Shown here piece by piece: positions 36,433 to 45,772 of a stretch of 64,000 nt of DNA; the stretch's first letter is position 1, and each line of letters starts with the position of its first letter. The DNA lies in the NCBI RefSeq assembly GCF_001423125.1, contig NZ_LMNW01000031.1, forward strand, positions 459,268 to 523,267. The letters are read 5' to 3'. A program made the position numbers and the translations under genes. This stretch comes from Duganella sp. Leaf126 (lineage in GTDB: Bacteria > Pseudomonadota > Gammaproteobacteria > Burkholderiales > Burkholderiaceae_D). The notes beneath the pieces were generated by a model. It was given only the letters and a program-made list of their open reading frames with translations. It made no database searches and was not told the origin of the DNA.

Positions 36433-37179
36433 ATGTCTTCGATTACCGAACAGTTTTCCGCCGTTACCAAGTCGCAGCTCGAAACCCAGTTCCACGTGTT
36501 AAACAGCCTGGCGCACACTGCGCTCGACAGCACCGAAAAACTGCTTGCCCTGCAGCTCAGCACTACCAAGGCCTCGGTCGAACAATCGTCGGCAACCGCG
36601 AGAAAATTGCTGGCATCGAAAGATGCCGGTGAATTCTTCTGCGCCGGGCGCGAGGCGCCGACCGGCATCGACAGCCTGCTGGCGTACGGCCGCGAACTGT
36701 TTGCCATCGCCAGCGGCGTGCAGGCGGAATGGATCAAGAGCACCCGGGTAACGCCGCTGCCGCACGCCGCAGCAGCGGCGGCGGCTCCCCTGGCCGCGGC
36801 AGCGGAAGCGACTGCGCCCGTTGCCGAGGTGCCGGCGTTGCCGGCGTTGCATCCGGCGACGGCCGCAGCACCGCGCCAGCCCGATACCGCGCCCGTGGTG
36901 GCAGTGCCGGCAGCCGAGGCGGCGGCGCCTGCCGCTAGTATCGCCGCCGCCGTCTCGGCGGTGGTCCACGGCGACGAGCCGCCTGCACCGGCGCCGCTGG
37001 CGGCCACGGTCGCCCCCACCGCGCCCGAAGCGATCCAGCCGGGACTCAAGCCGATTGCCGACATCGAGGCTGCAGCCAAGCCGATCGCGCTGGCGGCCGA
37101 CAGCAAGACGCCCAAGCTGAAAGCGGTCGCACCAAAGGCCAAAGCTGCCGACCTCCCTGCCGGCAAACACAAGAAATAA
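36433..37179 (+). CDS. phaP: Phasin family protein
   Basis: Polyhydroxyalkanoate-granule surface protein, 248 aa. Start at 36433 after CCAGGAGAAACC; upstream in-frame codons to 36373 are not used. The first 115 residues are the helical phasin domain (EQFSAVTKSQLETQFHVLNSLAHTALDS, described in two parts: the family start and the amphipathic helix; then LLAYGRELFAIASGVQAEW). The rest is a low-complexity Ala/Pro/Val tail ending in a basic KLKAVAPKAKAADLPAGKHKK-type segment, which may interact with DNA or granule partners. No PHA synthase is in the window. Confidence 0.88.
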   Translation: MSSITEQFSAVTKSQLETQFHVLNSLAHTALDSTEKLLALQLSTTKASVEQSSATARKLLASKDAGEFFCAGREAPTGIDSLLAYGRELFAIASGVQAEWIKSTRVTPLPHAAAAAAAPLAAAAEATAPVAEVPALPALHPATAAAPRQPDTAPVVAVPAAEAAAPAASIAAAVSAVVHGDEPPAPAPLAATVAPTAPEAIQPGLKPIADIEAAAKPIALAADSKTPKLKAVAPKAKAADLPAGKHKK

Positions 37180-37518
37180 ACCGCGCCGCCGGGCCACGCC
37201 GGCGCCGTCTTGCCGCCGCGTGCGGGCACCTGCCACCACCTGCCAGCGCCTGCCACCAGCTGGCACCCACCGACCGGGTGCTCGCCTGCGCGGGTACGCG
37301 CTGACAAAAACACTGCGGTAGCAACACTGACAGCCAGTCCGATACGCGGCGCCGGCCCTGCACAACGGGCCGGCGCCTTCATCGGCAGCCGGCACGCGCG
37401 CTGCGCGCCCCCTTGCCTTGCTGTATCCTAGCGGACTACGCGCTGGCACGATGGTTGCCAGCCCATCGGGCGCCCTGCGACGATTGATTGGCGCGCCCCA
37501 ACGCTATTCCGAGGCTAC
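37180..37518. other. Intergenic stretch with short CCTGCCA repeats
   Basis: 339 bases. A GC-rich inverted repeat just after the phasin gene (GCGCCG and CGGCGC arms near 37183-37210) might end transcription but lacks a T tract. About 37226-37265 holds three imperfect copies of CCTGCCA(C/G)C. No gene seen; it should contain the promoter of the ABC pair. Confidence 0.45.
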
Positions 37519-39273
37519 ATGTCTACTCTTTCCGCGCTGCTGGGCGGCTTCGTCCGCCAGCACAAGCGCGCCTATGTCCTGTCCGGCCTGATGCTGGCAG
37601 GCGTGGCAGCGCTCACTGTCTGGGTGCCGCGCAAGGTCGGCGCCATGATCGACGGGCTGGCCGCCCATACGCTGTCCGGCAACGCCCTGATGGTCGACAT
37701 CGCTACGCTGCTGCTGATCGGCCTGGCGATCTATTTCCTGCGCGTGGCATGGCGCCAGCTGCTGTTCGGCGCCGCCTACCGGCTGGGCGTGTCGCTGCGC
37801 ACGCGGCTCTACGCACGCCTGTCCGAACAGGGCGCCGCCTTTTACCAGCGCCAGCGCACGGGCGACCTGATGGCGCTGGCCACCAACGATATCGACGCCA
37901 TCGAGATGGTGGCCGGCGAGGCGATGCTGGCCGGCTTCGACGGCGCCCTCACCCTGGTCATGGTGCTCGGCATCATGCTGCTCGGCGTCGACTGGCGCCT
38001 GGCCTGCATTGCGCTGCTGCCGTTCCCGCTGATGGCGTGGGCGTTCTGGTATATCTCGGGCCACATCCACACCGCGTCCACCGATTCGCTCAAACGCTTC
38101 TCGGACCTGAACGACCATGTGCAGGAAACCCTGTCGGGCGTGCGCACGCTGCGCGCGCTGGGCCTCGAACAGCGCAGCGCGCGCCAGTTTTCGACACTGG
38201 CGCAGCACGCCTCGGACGCCAGTCTGCGCGCCCAGGTATGGGAAGCCGCATACGAGCCGGCCGTCGGCCTGACGCTGGCCGCCGCCAGCACGCTGACGCT
38301 GGGCCTGGGCGGCTATCTGGTGTGGCAAGACCAGCTCACCATCGGCTCGCTCACCGCCTTCACCATGTATTTGGGCCAGCTGATCTGGCCGATGTTCGCG
38401 GCCGGCTGGGTGCTGTCGCTGATCGAGCGCGGACGCGCCGCCTGGCAGCGCCTGCAGCCGATGCTCGACGCGCCGCTGGCCATCGACGACCATGGCACGC
38501 TGACCGCCATCGCGCCCGGCGCGCTGGTGCTCGATCACGTGCGCTATGCCTACGAGGAGCAGACCGTGCCCGCCCTGCAGGACATCTGCCTGACGCTGGC
38601 CCCGGGCCGGACCCTGGGCCTGGTGGGACCGACCGGCAGCGGCAAGTCCACCCTGCTGCGGGTGCTGATGCGCCAGCTCACGCCGCAGGCGGGCACGGTG
38701 ACCTGGAGCGGCCAGCCGCTGGCCGCCTACACGCTGCATACGCTGCGCGCCGGCATCAGCTGGGTGCCGCAGGAGTCGTTCCTGTTCTCGGCCTCGATTG
38801 CCGACAATATCGCGCTGGCGCGCCCGAACGCCACCCGCGCGCAGATCGAGCATGCGGCCACCCTGGCCGCCGTGCACGACGACATTTTGAAATTCGCGCA
38901 AGGCTACGAGACCGAGGTGGGCGAAAAAGGCATCACGCTGTCCGGCGGCCAGCGCCAGCGCGTGGCGATCGCACGCGCCCTGCTGGCCGATAACGATCTG
39001 CTGCTGCTCGACGACGCGCTGTCGGCGGTCGATACCGGCACCGAGACGCGCATCCTCGAACACCTCGAAGCACTGCGCCAGGCACGGGCCGGGCGCAGCG
39101 CGGTGATTGCCAGCCACCGCCTGAGCGCGGTGGTCAACGCCGACCTGATCCTGGTGCTGCGCGACGGCCGCATCAGCGAATCGGGCAGTCATGAACAACT
39201 GCTGGCGCAAGACGGCTGGTATGCCAGCCAGTGGCGCTACCAACAACTGGAGGCCTCGCTTGACGCCCTCTGA
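37519..39273 (+). CDS. mdlA: ABC exporter half-transporter, MdlA-like
   Basis: 584 aa: six-helix exporter domain (about 1-315) fused to an ATPase domain. Walker A is GPTGSGKST, signature LSGGQRQR, Walker B LLLLDDALSAVD with Asp in place of the catalytic Glu, then the switch His in SHRLS. That substitution is what MdlA-type subunits of heterodimeric exporters show. The next gene, overlapping or almost abutting, encodes the complementary subunit. Substrate unknown; MdlAB-like exporters move hydrophobic compounds. Confidence 0.9.
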   Translation: MSTLSALLGGFVRQHKRAYVLSGLMLAGVAALTVWVPRKVGAMIDGLAAHTLSGNALMVDIATLLLIGLAIYFLRVAWRQLLFGAAYRLGVSLRTRLYARLSEQGAAFYQRQRTGDLMALATNDIDAIEMVAGEAMLAGFDGALTLVMVLGIMLLGVDWRLACIALLPFPLMAWAFWYISGHIHTASTDSLKRFSDLNDHVQETLSGVRTLRALGLEQRSARQFSTLAQHASDASLRAQVWEAAYEPAVGLTLAAASTLTLGLGGYLVWQDQLTIGSLTAFTMYLGQLIWPMFAAGWVLSLIERGRAAWQRLQPMLDAPLAIDDHGTLTAIAPGALVLDHVRYAYEEQTVPALQDICLTLAPGRTLGLVGPTGSGKSTLLRVLMRQLTPQAGTVTWSGQPLAAYTLHTLRAGISWVPQESFLFSASIADNIALARPNATRAQIEHAATLAAVHDDILKFAQGYETEVGEKGITLSGGQRQRVAIARALLADNDLLLLDDALSAVDTGTETRILEHLEALRQARAGRSAVIASHRLSAVVNADLILVLRDGRISESGSHEQLLAQDGWYASQWRYQQLEASLDAL

Positions 39274-39277
39274 TCCC

Positions 39278-41080
39278 ATGCTTGCACAATCCGATACTCC
39301 CTCGGTCGGCGCCCAGACGCGCCAGGCCTTTGCGCTGCTGCGGCGCGCCGCCCACCCGGACCGCCACCACCTGGGCTGGGCCGTGCTGTGGCTGATGCTC
39401 GCTGCCCTGTTCGAGGTGCTGGGTCCCCTGATGGGCAAGGCGCTGATCGACGAGCACCTGCTGCCGCGCCACCTCGACTGGCCGCGCATGGCCATGCTGC
39501 TGGCCGGCCTGCTGCTGACCGGCTGGATCGCCAGCGGCCTGCGCTACCTGCAACTGGTGCGCCTGTCGGGACTGGCCATGCGCTCGGTGATGCGGCTGCG
39601 CGAAATGGTGTACACCCACGTGCTGCTGCTGCCGATGTCATTCTTCGACCGCGCCATCACCGGCCAGCTGGTCTCGCGCGTGACCAACGACACCGAGGCC
39701 GTGAAGAACCTGTACATCCAGGTCCTGTTCGTGATGTTGGACAGCACCATCGTGCTGGTGGGGACCATCGCCGCCATGGCCTGGCTCGACATCCGGCTGA
39801 TGGGCATGGTGCTGGCGCTGCTGCCGGCCGTGCTGGTCATCGTCTACCTGTACCAGCGCTGGAGCGCGCCGGCCGTCACCCGCGCGCGGGCCCTGCGCAG
39901 CGACATCAACGGCCAGGTGGCCGAATCGATCGGCGGCATGAGCGTACTGCAGGCGAACAATGCACAGCAGCGCTTCGGTGCGCGCTTTGCCGCCACCAAC
40001 GACGAACACTACCGGGCGCGCCAGGCCGAGCTGCGCGCCAATGCCTGGCTGCTGCGGCCCGCGCTCGACCTGTTCAACGTGATCCTGCTGGCGGTGGTGA
40101 TCTTCGTGTTCGGCCAGCGCCAGATGACCGCCACCGAGGTAGGCGTGCTGTATGCGTTCATCAGCTACCTGGCGCGCGTGATCGAGCCGCTGATCCAGAT
40201 CACCATGCAGTTCAGCCAGCTGCAGCAGGCCGTGGTGGCCAGCGCCCGCGTGGCCACGCTGCTCGACGAAGCACAAGCAAAGGAGCACTCGGCAGCCTCG
40301 CTCGGCCAGGCCGCTGCCAGCGCGCAGCCGGCGGACAGCGCGACGCTGCCGGCGGTGGCGATTAGCCACCTTAACTTCGCCTACACCCCGGGCCAACCGG
40401 TGCTGCACGACCTGTCGCTCGAGATTGCGGCCGGCGCCTTCATCGGCATCGTCGGCCATACCGGCAGCGGCAAGTCCACCCTGCTCTCGCTGCTGCTGCG
40501 CTTTTATCCGGCGCCGCACGGCAGCATCGTGCTGCACGGCGTGGCGCTCGACGACATCGACAACGAACGCTTCCGCGCCGACGTGGGCCTGGTGCCGCAG
40601 GACCCGTTCCTGCTGGCGGCGTCCGCCCGCGACAATATCGACATGGGGCGCGGCCTGACGCAGGCGCAGATCGAAGCGGCGGCGCGCGCGGCCCATGCGC
40701 ACGACTTCATCGTGGCGCTCGAACGCGGCTACGACACCGAACTGGGCGAAGGCGGCTCGCGCCTGGCCGTGGGCCAGAAGCAGCTGATCGCGATTGCCCG
40801 CGCCCTGGCCGGCCAGCCGCGCATCCTGCTGCTCGACGAAGCAACCTCGCACATCGATTCGCAAACCGAGCAGGTGGTGCAGGCCGCGCTCGACGAGCTG
40901 CGCGGCAAGGTGACGGTGATCGCCATCGCGCACCGCCTGTCCACCATCCGCGACGCCGACCGCATCATCGTGCTCAATCACGGCCGCATCACGGAAACCG
41001 GGCCGCACGAGAAGCTGATGCAGATCGAGGGCGGCTTGTACCAGCGCCTGTACCTGCTGCAGCAACTGACGATGAACTGA
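39278..41080 (+). CDS. mdlB: ABC exporter half-transporter, MdlB-like
   Basis: 600 aa from the ATG at 39278, four bases after the previous stop (a TTG at 39260 is an alternative that would overlap). Exporter membrane domain (about 20-340) and ATPase domain with Walker A GHTGSGKST, a divergent signature LAVGQKQLIAIA and intact Walker B ILLLDEATSHID. The divergent signature pairs with the MdlA-like site whose catalytic Glu is missing, so one composite ATP site is degenerate and the other canonical, as in heterodimeric exporters. A duplicated 11-mer spans the stop codon. Confidence 0.9.
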   Translation: MLAQSDTPSVGAQTRQAFALLRRAAHPDRHHLGWAVLWLMLAALFEVLGPLMGKALIDEHLLPRHLDWPRMAMLLAGLLLTGWIASGLRYLQLVRLSGLAMRSVMRLREMVYTHVLLLPMSFFDRAITGQLVSRVTNDTEAVKNLYIQVLFVMLDSTIVLVGTIAAMAWLDIRLMGMVLALLPAVLVIVYLYQRWSAPAVTRARALRSDINGQVAESIGGMSVLQANNAQQRFGARFAATNDEHYRARQAELRANAWLLRPALDLFNVILLAVVIFVFGQRQMTATEVGVLYAFISYLARVIEPLIQITMQFSQLQQAVVASARVATLLDEAQAKEHSAASLGQAAASAQPADSATLPAVAISHLNFAYTPGQPVLHDLSLEIAAGAFIGIVGHTGSGKSTLLSLLLRFYPAPHGSIVLHGVALDDIDNERFRADVGLVPQDPFLLAASARDNIDMGRGLTQAQIEAAARAAHAHDFIVALERGYDTELGEGGSRLAVGQKQLIAIARALAGQPRILLLDEATSHIDSQTEQVVQAALDELRGKVTVIAIAHRLSTIRDADRIIVLNHGRITETGPHEKLMQIEGGLYQRLYLLQQLTMN

Positions 41081-41093
41081 GCATGAACTGAGC
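41072..41093. repeat. Tandem 11-bp duplication across the mdlB stop codon
   Basis: ATGAACTGAGC occurs twice in direct tandem (41072-41082 and 41083-41093). The first copy contains the stop codon TGA. Confidence 0.9.
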
Positions 41094-41352
41094 CCGAGCC
41101 GCAGGGGCAGCGGGAGCAGGGGCGCCAGCAGCCCGTTGCCGCGGAACGCGGGCGGCGGCGCACGCGTCACTGTTGCGCCGCCGCGCCGCATTGTGTCTTG
41201 ACACGGCTAAATGCAACATCGCGCTGCATTTCTTGGTTGCAATACGCATATAATTGTCGAAGCTGAACAGACATACATGCGAAGGGGTGGCGTTGGCAGG
41301 ATCGGGATATCGCGATGGCAGGGGCAAGGCGCACCGGCAGGTCCGGGCGCTG

Positions 41353-43485
41353 ATGCGGGCAGCCGTGCTGGCGTCCACCCTGGCGCTGCACCACGCATAC
41401 GCCGAGGTGCCTGCAGCTGCGCCGGTGCCGCCGCAGGTCACCGTCGAAGCGCTGCGCGCGCGCCTGATCGACATCCGCGAGCAAAGCCGCTTCGTTCCCG
41501 AAAAGGCGCTGGCGGCGCTGGAACTGCTGGCGCCCGAGCTGGCAAACAAACCGCCCGCCTTGCAGGCCGACCTGCTGATCGTCGAAGCCGACGCCCTGAT
41601 GCGCCAGGGCCGTTACACCGACGCCATGGTGGCGACCGAAAAAGCCATGGCCATGGGCCGTGCGCTGCACGACGACGCCATCGTCGCCAACGCCCAGCTG
41701 ACCAAGGCCTATGTGCTGTCGGCGCGCGCCGATATCGAGGCGGCCCACGCGCTGGCGTTCGAGGCCGAAAAGCTGGCCCTGCGCACCGACAACGCCGCCC
41801 TGCGCGCCCACGCCACCATCACCGCCGGCCAGACCTTCGCCGAACAGGGCAATTTCCCGCAAGCGCTGGTCAAGCTGCAGCAGGCGGTGGACATGGCGCG
41901 CGCCGTCACCACCGATCCCACCACGCTCGCTGCCGCCCTCAATGCCCTCACCCTGCTGCTGGTGCAGATGAAGGAATTCGACCAGGCCGCCGCCAGCTTC
42001 GACGAACTGATCGCCGAAACCACCCGGCTCAATTCGCCGGGCCGCATGTCGATCGCCAGGAACGCCGAATACTGGCTGGCCAGCGATACCGGCCAGCTAC
42101 AGCGCGCCATGCGCGCACTGCGCGCCAGCCTCGAGATCCAGCGCAAGATGGGCGCCGAGCGCATGGTCACCTCCACGCTGGTCAACCTGGCCGACCTGCA
42201 CCTGAAACTGCACGACTATCCGCGCGCAGCCCAGTATGCGCAGGAGGCGCTGCATCTCACCCAGCGCAGCAACAATGCCTCGGTCGAGGCCACGGCCCGC
42301 GTCAACCTGGGCAATGCGCTGCTGGCCATGGGCCGTATCGAGGAGGGCAAGCGCCAGTTCGAGGCCGGCATGGAGCGCTATGACAAGGAAAACAACAAGC
42401 CGGAACTGCAGCTGGTCGTGCGCGAGTACGGCGTGGCGCTGGAAAATGCCGGCGACCTGTCCGGCGCCTTGAAGGCGTATCACCGCGAGCGCGAGCTGTC
42501 CGACGAACTGTTCGAGCGCCAGCGTCAGAAGTCGATGATGGAGCTGCAGGAAAAATACGAAGCCGAGAAAAAGAAGCGGCAGATCGAGCTGCTCAGCCGC
42601 GAGAACCAGCTGCAGACGGCGGAACTGGACAACCGCCAGCTGCAGCAGCGCATCTGGTGGCTGCTGGCGCTGGTGTGCGCACTGGCGGCGGCCGTGGGTG
42701 CGCTGTTGTACCGCAAGGTGCGCCAGGCGAATGTGCTGCTCGAGGAAAAGAACCTGGAACTGAAAACCCAGTCGACCCGCGATCCGCTGACCTCACTGTA
42801 CAACCGGCGCCACTTCCAGGACTATATGCGCACGCTGGCGCCCACGCCTGGTCCGCCGGCGCCATCGGACTGGTCGCAGGCCGAGCGGCGCACCGCCCGC
42901 AGCGACGACCTGGTAGGGGCGCTGTTCCTGCTCGACGTCGATCACTTCAAGCATATCAACGACAGCTACGGCCACGCCGCCGGCGACGCCGTGCTCAAGG
43001 CGATCGCCACCAAGCTGCAGGTGGCGCTGCGCGAAACCGACATGATCGTGCGCTGGGGCGGCGAGGAATTCCTGGCCTTCCTGCCGGCCGTGCCGCGCGA
43101 CGGCCTCGATGACATTGCGCGCCGCATCCTCGACGGCATCGGGTCGCAGCGCGTGGCTTACCAGGAGCACCAGATCGCGGTCCATGTTTCGGTGGGATTT
43201 GCGCCTTACCCGCTGACGCCGGGCGCCACGCCGCTGGCGTGGGAGCGGGCGGTCAACCTGGTGGACATGGCGCTGTACCTGGCCAAGTCGCATGGCCGCA
43301 ACCGCGCCTATGGCGTGCGCGGTTTCGCCAATATCGATCACACGTCGCTCGAGGCCATCGAACAGGATCTCGAACGGGCATGGCGCGACGGTTATGTGGA
43401 TCTGCACGTGGTATTGGGCGGCACGCCGGAAGCACCGCCGCCGACGCGGGACAACGTCGTGCCTCTGAAGCGCGCCGGCGTGTAG
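41353..43485 (+). CDS. TPR-containing membrane diguanylate cyclase (GGDEF)
   Basis: About 710 aa from the ATG at 41353, which gives a signal-like start (MRAAVLASTLALHHAYAEV); in-frame GTG 41287 and TTG 41254 are alternatives. A periplasmic helical-repeat (TPR-like) sensor of about 400 residues, a coiled coil, one transmembrane helix (RIWWLLALVCALAAAVGALLY) and a cytoplasmic GGDEF domain: DPLTSLYNRRHF, LDVDHFKHINDSYGH and RWGGEEF (43057-43071). RETD five residues before GGEEF is an intact inhibitory site. It should make cyclic di-GMP from GTP under feedback control. The insert APTPGPPAPSDWSQAERRTA within the GGDEF domain is unusual. Confidence 0.9.
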   Translation: MRAAVLASTLALHHAYAEVPAAAPVPPQVTVEALRARLIDIREQSRFVPEKALAALELLAPELANKPPALQADLLIVEADALMRQGRYTDAMVATEKAMAMGRALHDDAIVANAQLTKAYVLSARADIEAAHALAFEAEKLALRTDNAALRAHATITAGQTFAEQGNFPQALVKLQQAVDMARAVTTDPTTLAAALNALTLLLVQMKEFDQAAASFDELIAETTRLNSPGRMSIARNAEYWLASDTGQLQRAMRALRASLEIQRKMGAERMVTSTLVNLADLHLKLHDYPRAAQYAQEALHLTQRSNNASVEATARVNLGNALLAMGRIEEGKRQFEAGMERYDKENNKPELQLVVREYGVALENAGDLSGALKAYHRERELSDELFERQRQKSMMELQEKYEAEKKKRQIELLSRENQLQTAELDNRQLQQRIWWLLALVCALAAAVGALLYRKVRQANVLLEEKNLELKTQSTRDPLTSLYNRRHFQDYMRTLAPTPGPPAPSDWSQAERRTARSDDLVGALFLLDVDHFKHINDSYGHAAGDAVLKAIATKLQVALRETDMIVRWGGEEFLAFLPAVPRDGLDDIARRILDGIGSQRVAYQEHQIAVHVSVGFAPYPLTPGATPLAWERAVNLVDMALYLAKSHGRNRAYGVRGFANIDHTSLEAIEQDLERAWRDGYVDLHVVLGGTPEAPPPTRDNVVPLKRAGV

Positions 43486-43566
43486 GAACACCTGCGCAGA
43501 GTGCGTGGCGGGCAGCGCGCCGGCCGGGCGGCGCACTGGCCTGGTTTGCTTTTGCTTATTTTTTGC

Positions 43567-43950
43567 TTACTTGTTGGCTTCGCGCTCGGCAGCCTTTTGC
43601 TGCATGTTCTCGCCCGCTTGTTCGAGCTTGCGGCCTGCCTTGTCGGTCGCCTCATTGAGCTTGGTGCCAGCCTGGTCGGCCGCGCGGTCGAGCTTTGCGC
43701 TGGTTTCCTTGGCCGCCTGGTCCATCTTGTGACCGGCCTCGTTCATTTTCTGTTCCGCTTCGCGGCTGGCCTGGCTCATTTCCTGGCTGGCGCGCTCGCT
43801 GGCCTGGTCGATCTTGCGGCCGGCCGTCTCGGCAGGGCCGGCGCCGACCGTGTCGTCCTTCTTCTGGCAGCCGCCCAGCAGCGCCGCCATTACCAGTACC
43901 GCACCTGCCGTCTTGCCCAGCGTCGTGATCGTGTTATGGATGGTATTCAT
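43567..43950 (-). CDS. Small lipoprotein with LEA-like 11-residue repeats
   Basis: 127 aa. The ATG at 43950 has AAGGAG six bases upstream. Signal sequence ends in the lipobox LLGGC, so the protein is probably lipid-anchored. The rest is a highly charged helix of repeating units of the kind KxDQAxxxAxx (RKIDQASERAS, QKMNEAGHKMDQAAKE, AKLDRAADQAG, TKLNEATDKAG, RKLEQAGENMQ), the 11-residue periodicity of late-embryogenesis-abundant and apolipoprotein-like helices. Function unknown; stress protection or envelope tethering are possibilities. Confidence 0.75.
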   Translation of the reverse strand: MNTIHNTITTLGKTAGAVLVMAALLGGCQKKDDTVGAGPAETAGRKIDQASERASQEMSQASREAEQKMNEAGHKMDQAAKETSAKLDRAADQAGTKLNEATDKAGRKLEQAGENMQQKAAEREANK

Positions 43951-44026
43951 GCACATCTCCTTGAACAATGATTGTTGTCAGGAGCGTACAACGGCTTGCG
44001 CGAATGCAGCGCACGCTTCGAGGAGG

Positions 44027-44479
44027 TCAGGTGCCGATCTTTTTGGGCGGTGGCGGCGGGGCAAACGCAATCGTATCGGACTCGGGCGCCGTCTCCAGCG
44101 CGTCCGACTGGGCCAGCCAGTGGCGCAGTTTTTCCATGCGGCGGATCAGGATGCCCTTGCTGTTGATGTAGCCGACCTGTTCGAAATTCTCGGGCTTGCT
44201 GATCATTTTGGAGACCGTGGGCAGGTTGTCCGCCAGGCGGTCGAACGCCTTGCGCGCCTTTTGCTCCCACTTGACCAGGTTCGGTTCGTTGAAACGGTTG
44301 CTTTCGTAATAGATCGTGAGCGTACGGTCATGGTTGCCAAAACCGACAATGGCGGCGCCGAGGCGCACCGTTTCGAGCACGTCGCCCTTGATGTTGGCAG
44401 TCGGCACGAACAAGGCCGCCCGTGCCGTGGGGCTGTCCGGTCGTTCCAGCGGCAAATCCTGTCCCATTAATACGGTCAT
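44027..44479 (-). CDS. Conserved-looking hypothetical protein
   Basis: 150 aa from the ATG at 44479 (CAGG six bases upstream). No domain recognised. It is soluble, mixed alpha/beta (ARAALFVPTANIKGDVLE, VGFGNHDRTLTIYYE), with a helical basic middle (VKWEQKARKAFDRL) and a Pro tail ending PPPPPKKIGT. Codon use is like its neighbours and the frame is well kept. It is transcribed away from the aminopeptidase gene and 77 bases upstream of the lipoprotein gene on the same strand. Confidence 0.6.
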   Translation of the reverse strand: MTVLMGQDLPLERPDSPTARAALFVPTANIKGDVLETVRLGAAIVGFGNHDRTLTIYYESNRFNEPNLVKWEQKARKAFDRLADNLPTVSKMISKPENFEQVGYINSKGILIRRMEKLRHWLAQSDALETAPESDTIAFAPPPPPKKIGT

Positions 44480-44653
44480 ACGCATCCTGTTGTGATCGCC
44501 ACGAGTTGCCTTTGGGCTATATTCTGGATTTTATATCGTGGTAATGGCGCAAGACAAGGAGAATGGCCGACAACGGCAGCATTCGGCGCCGCAGCGTGGC
44601 GTGCACGCGAATCGGCGGCGATGGCGAGCCGGACTGCGGCCCCGGCTGTATCC

Positions 44654-44659
44654 TATAAT
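44654..44659 (+). promoter_or_regulatory. -10 element for the aminopeptidase gene
   Basis: A perfect TATAAT lies 31 bases before the start codon. No good -35 is at 16-18 bases. The C-rich short leader has no ribosome-binding purines. Confidence 0.4.
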
Positions 44660-44689
44660 GCGGGCTTCCCGACCTTTCCCCCCCGCCCG

Positions 44690-45772
44690 ATGTCCGTTCC
44701 CGTCCCCGCCCACGCTGCGGCGCAGTCTGCCGACCCCGTACCCGCACCGGCGCCCATGCCGCGAGAAGCCGTCGATGCGGCCGAGCGCCACCTGCGCGAC
44801 ACCCTGGCCATCGCCATCGGCCACGCACCGCCGCATGCGGCGCTGATCGTCCACGATCAGCGCACCGGTCTCGCCCTGGCGTTGACCGAAGCCTATCGCC
44901 GGGTGGCACCGACTGCGCGCTTCATCGACTTCGACACCGTCACCCCGGACGACGTGCTGGCCGCCTTCGCCACGCTGGCGGCCGGCGACCTGGTAGTGCT
45001 GGTCCAGTCCACCAGCTTCCGGCTCGAGGCATTCCGCATCCGCATCGAGCTGTTCAAGCGCGGCCTGAAAGTGATCGAGCACGTCCACCTGGCGCGCATG
45101 CCCGGTGCGCAGGGCCTGGCCTACATCGATGCGCTGGCCTACGACCCGGCCTATTACCGCGGCGTCGGCCACGCGCTCAAGGCGCGCATCGACGCCGCCA
45201 GCGGCGGCATGGTCGACAGCGGCGATGGCGCCCAGCTGGTGTTCGGCACGCCGTTCGAGGCGGCCAAGCTCAATATCGGCGATTACACGGGCATGACCAA
45301 CATCGGCGGCCAGTTCCCGCTGGGCGAAGTGTTTACCGAAGCGCGCGACCTCGAAGCAGTCAACGGCCGCGCGCGCATTTTCGTGTTCGGCGACACCTCG
45401 TTCCACGTCAACCAGCCGCCGATACCGGTCACCATCATCGTCGAACAGGGCCGCGTAACCGGCACCGAAAACAGCACGCCCGCTTTCGACAATATGCTGG
45501 CCATCATCCGCGCCCACGAGGGCGAGGTGTGGCTGCGCGAACTGGGCTTCGGCATGAACCGCGCCTTCTCGCGCACCCGCATGGTGGACGACATCGGCAC
45601 CTACGAGCGCATGTGCGGCATCCACCTGTCGCTGGGCGCCAAGCATGGCGTGTATGCGAAGCCGCAGTTTAAGCGCAAGGATGCGCGGTACCACGTCGAT
45701 GTGTTCGCGCTGACCGAGGGCGTGTACCTGGACGGCCAGCGGGTCTATGCGGACGGTGCCTGGCGGCCCTGA
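44690..45772 (+). CDS. M29-like (AmpT-type) aminopeptidase
   Basis: 360 aa from the ATG at 44690. Resembles leucyl/thermophilic aminopeptidases of family M29 (COG2309), cytoplasmic metallo-exopeptidases. C-terminal landmarks: GEVWLRELGFGMN (metal-binding Glu), HLSLGAKHGVY and YHVDVFA, spaced as in the family; the N-terminal third is more divergent, with an ordinary alpha/beta domain (ALIVHDQRTGLALAL). Alanine- and proline-rich first 25 residues. Its end overlaps the convergent LysR gene by 28 bases. Catalytic activity is inferred. Confidence 0.7.
   Translation: MSVPVPAHAAAQSADPVPAPAPMPREAVDAAERHLRDTLAIAIGHAPPHAALIVHDQRTGLALALTEAYRRVAPTARFIDFDTVTPDDVLAAFATLAAGDLVVLVQSTSFRLEAFRIRIELFKRGLKVIEHVHLARMPGAQGLAYIDALAYDPAYYRGVGHALKARIDAASGGMVDSGDGAQLVFGTPFEAAKLNIGDYTGMTNIGGQFPLGEVFTEARDLEAVNGRARIFVFGDTSFHVNQPPIPVTIIVEQGRVTGTENSTPAFDNMLAIIRAHEGEVWLRELGFGMNRAFSRTRMVDDIGTYERMCGIHLSLGAKHGVYAKPQFKRKDARYHVDVFALTEGVYLDGQRVYADGAWRP

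Noticed and set aside
37226-37265. CCTGCCACC repeats as a regulatory array
   Set aside because: Only about three imperfect short copies in GC-rich sequence; chance is sufficient.
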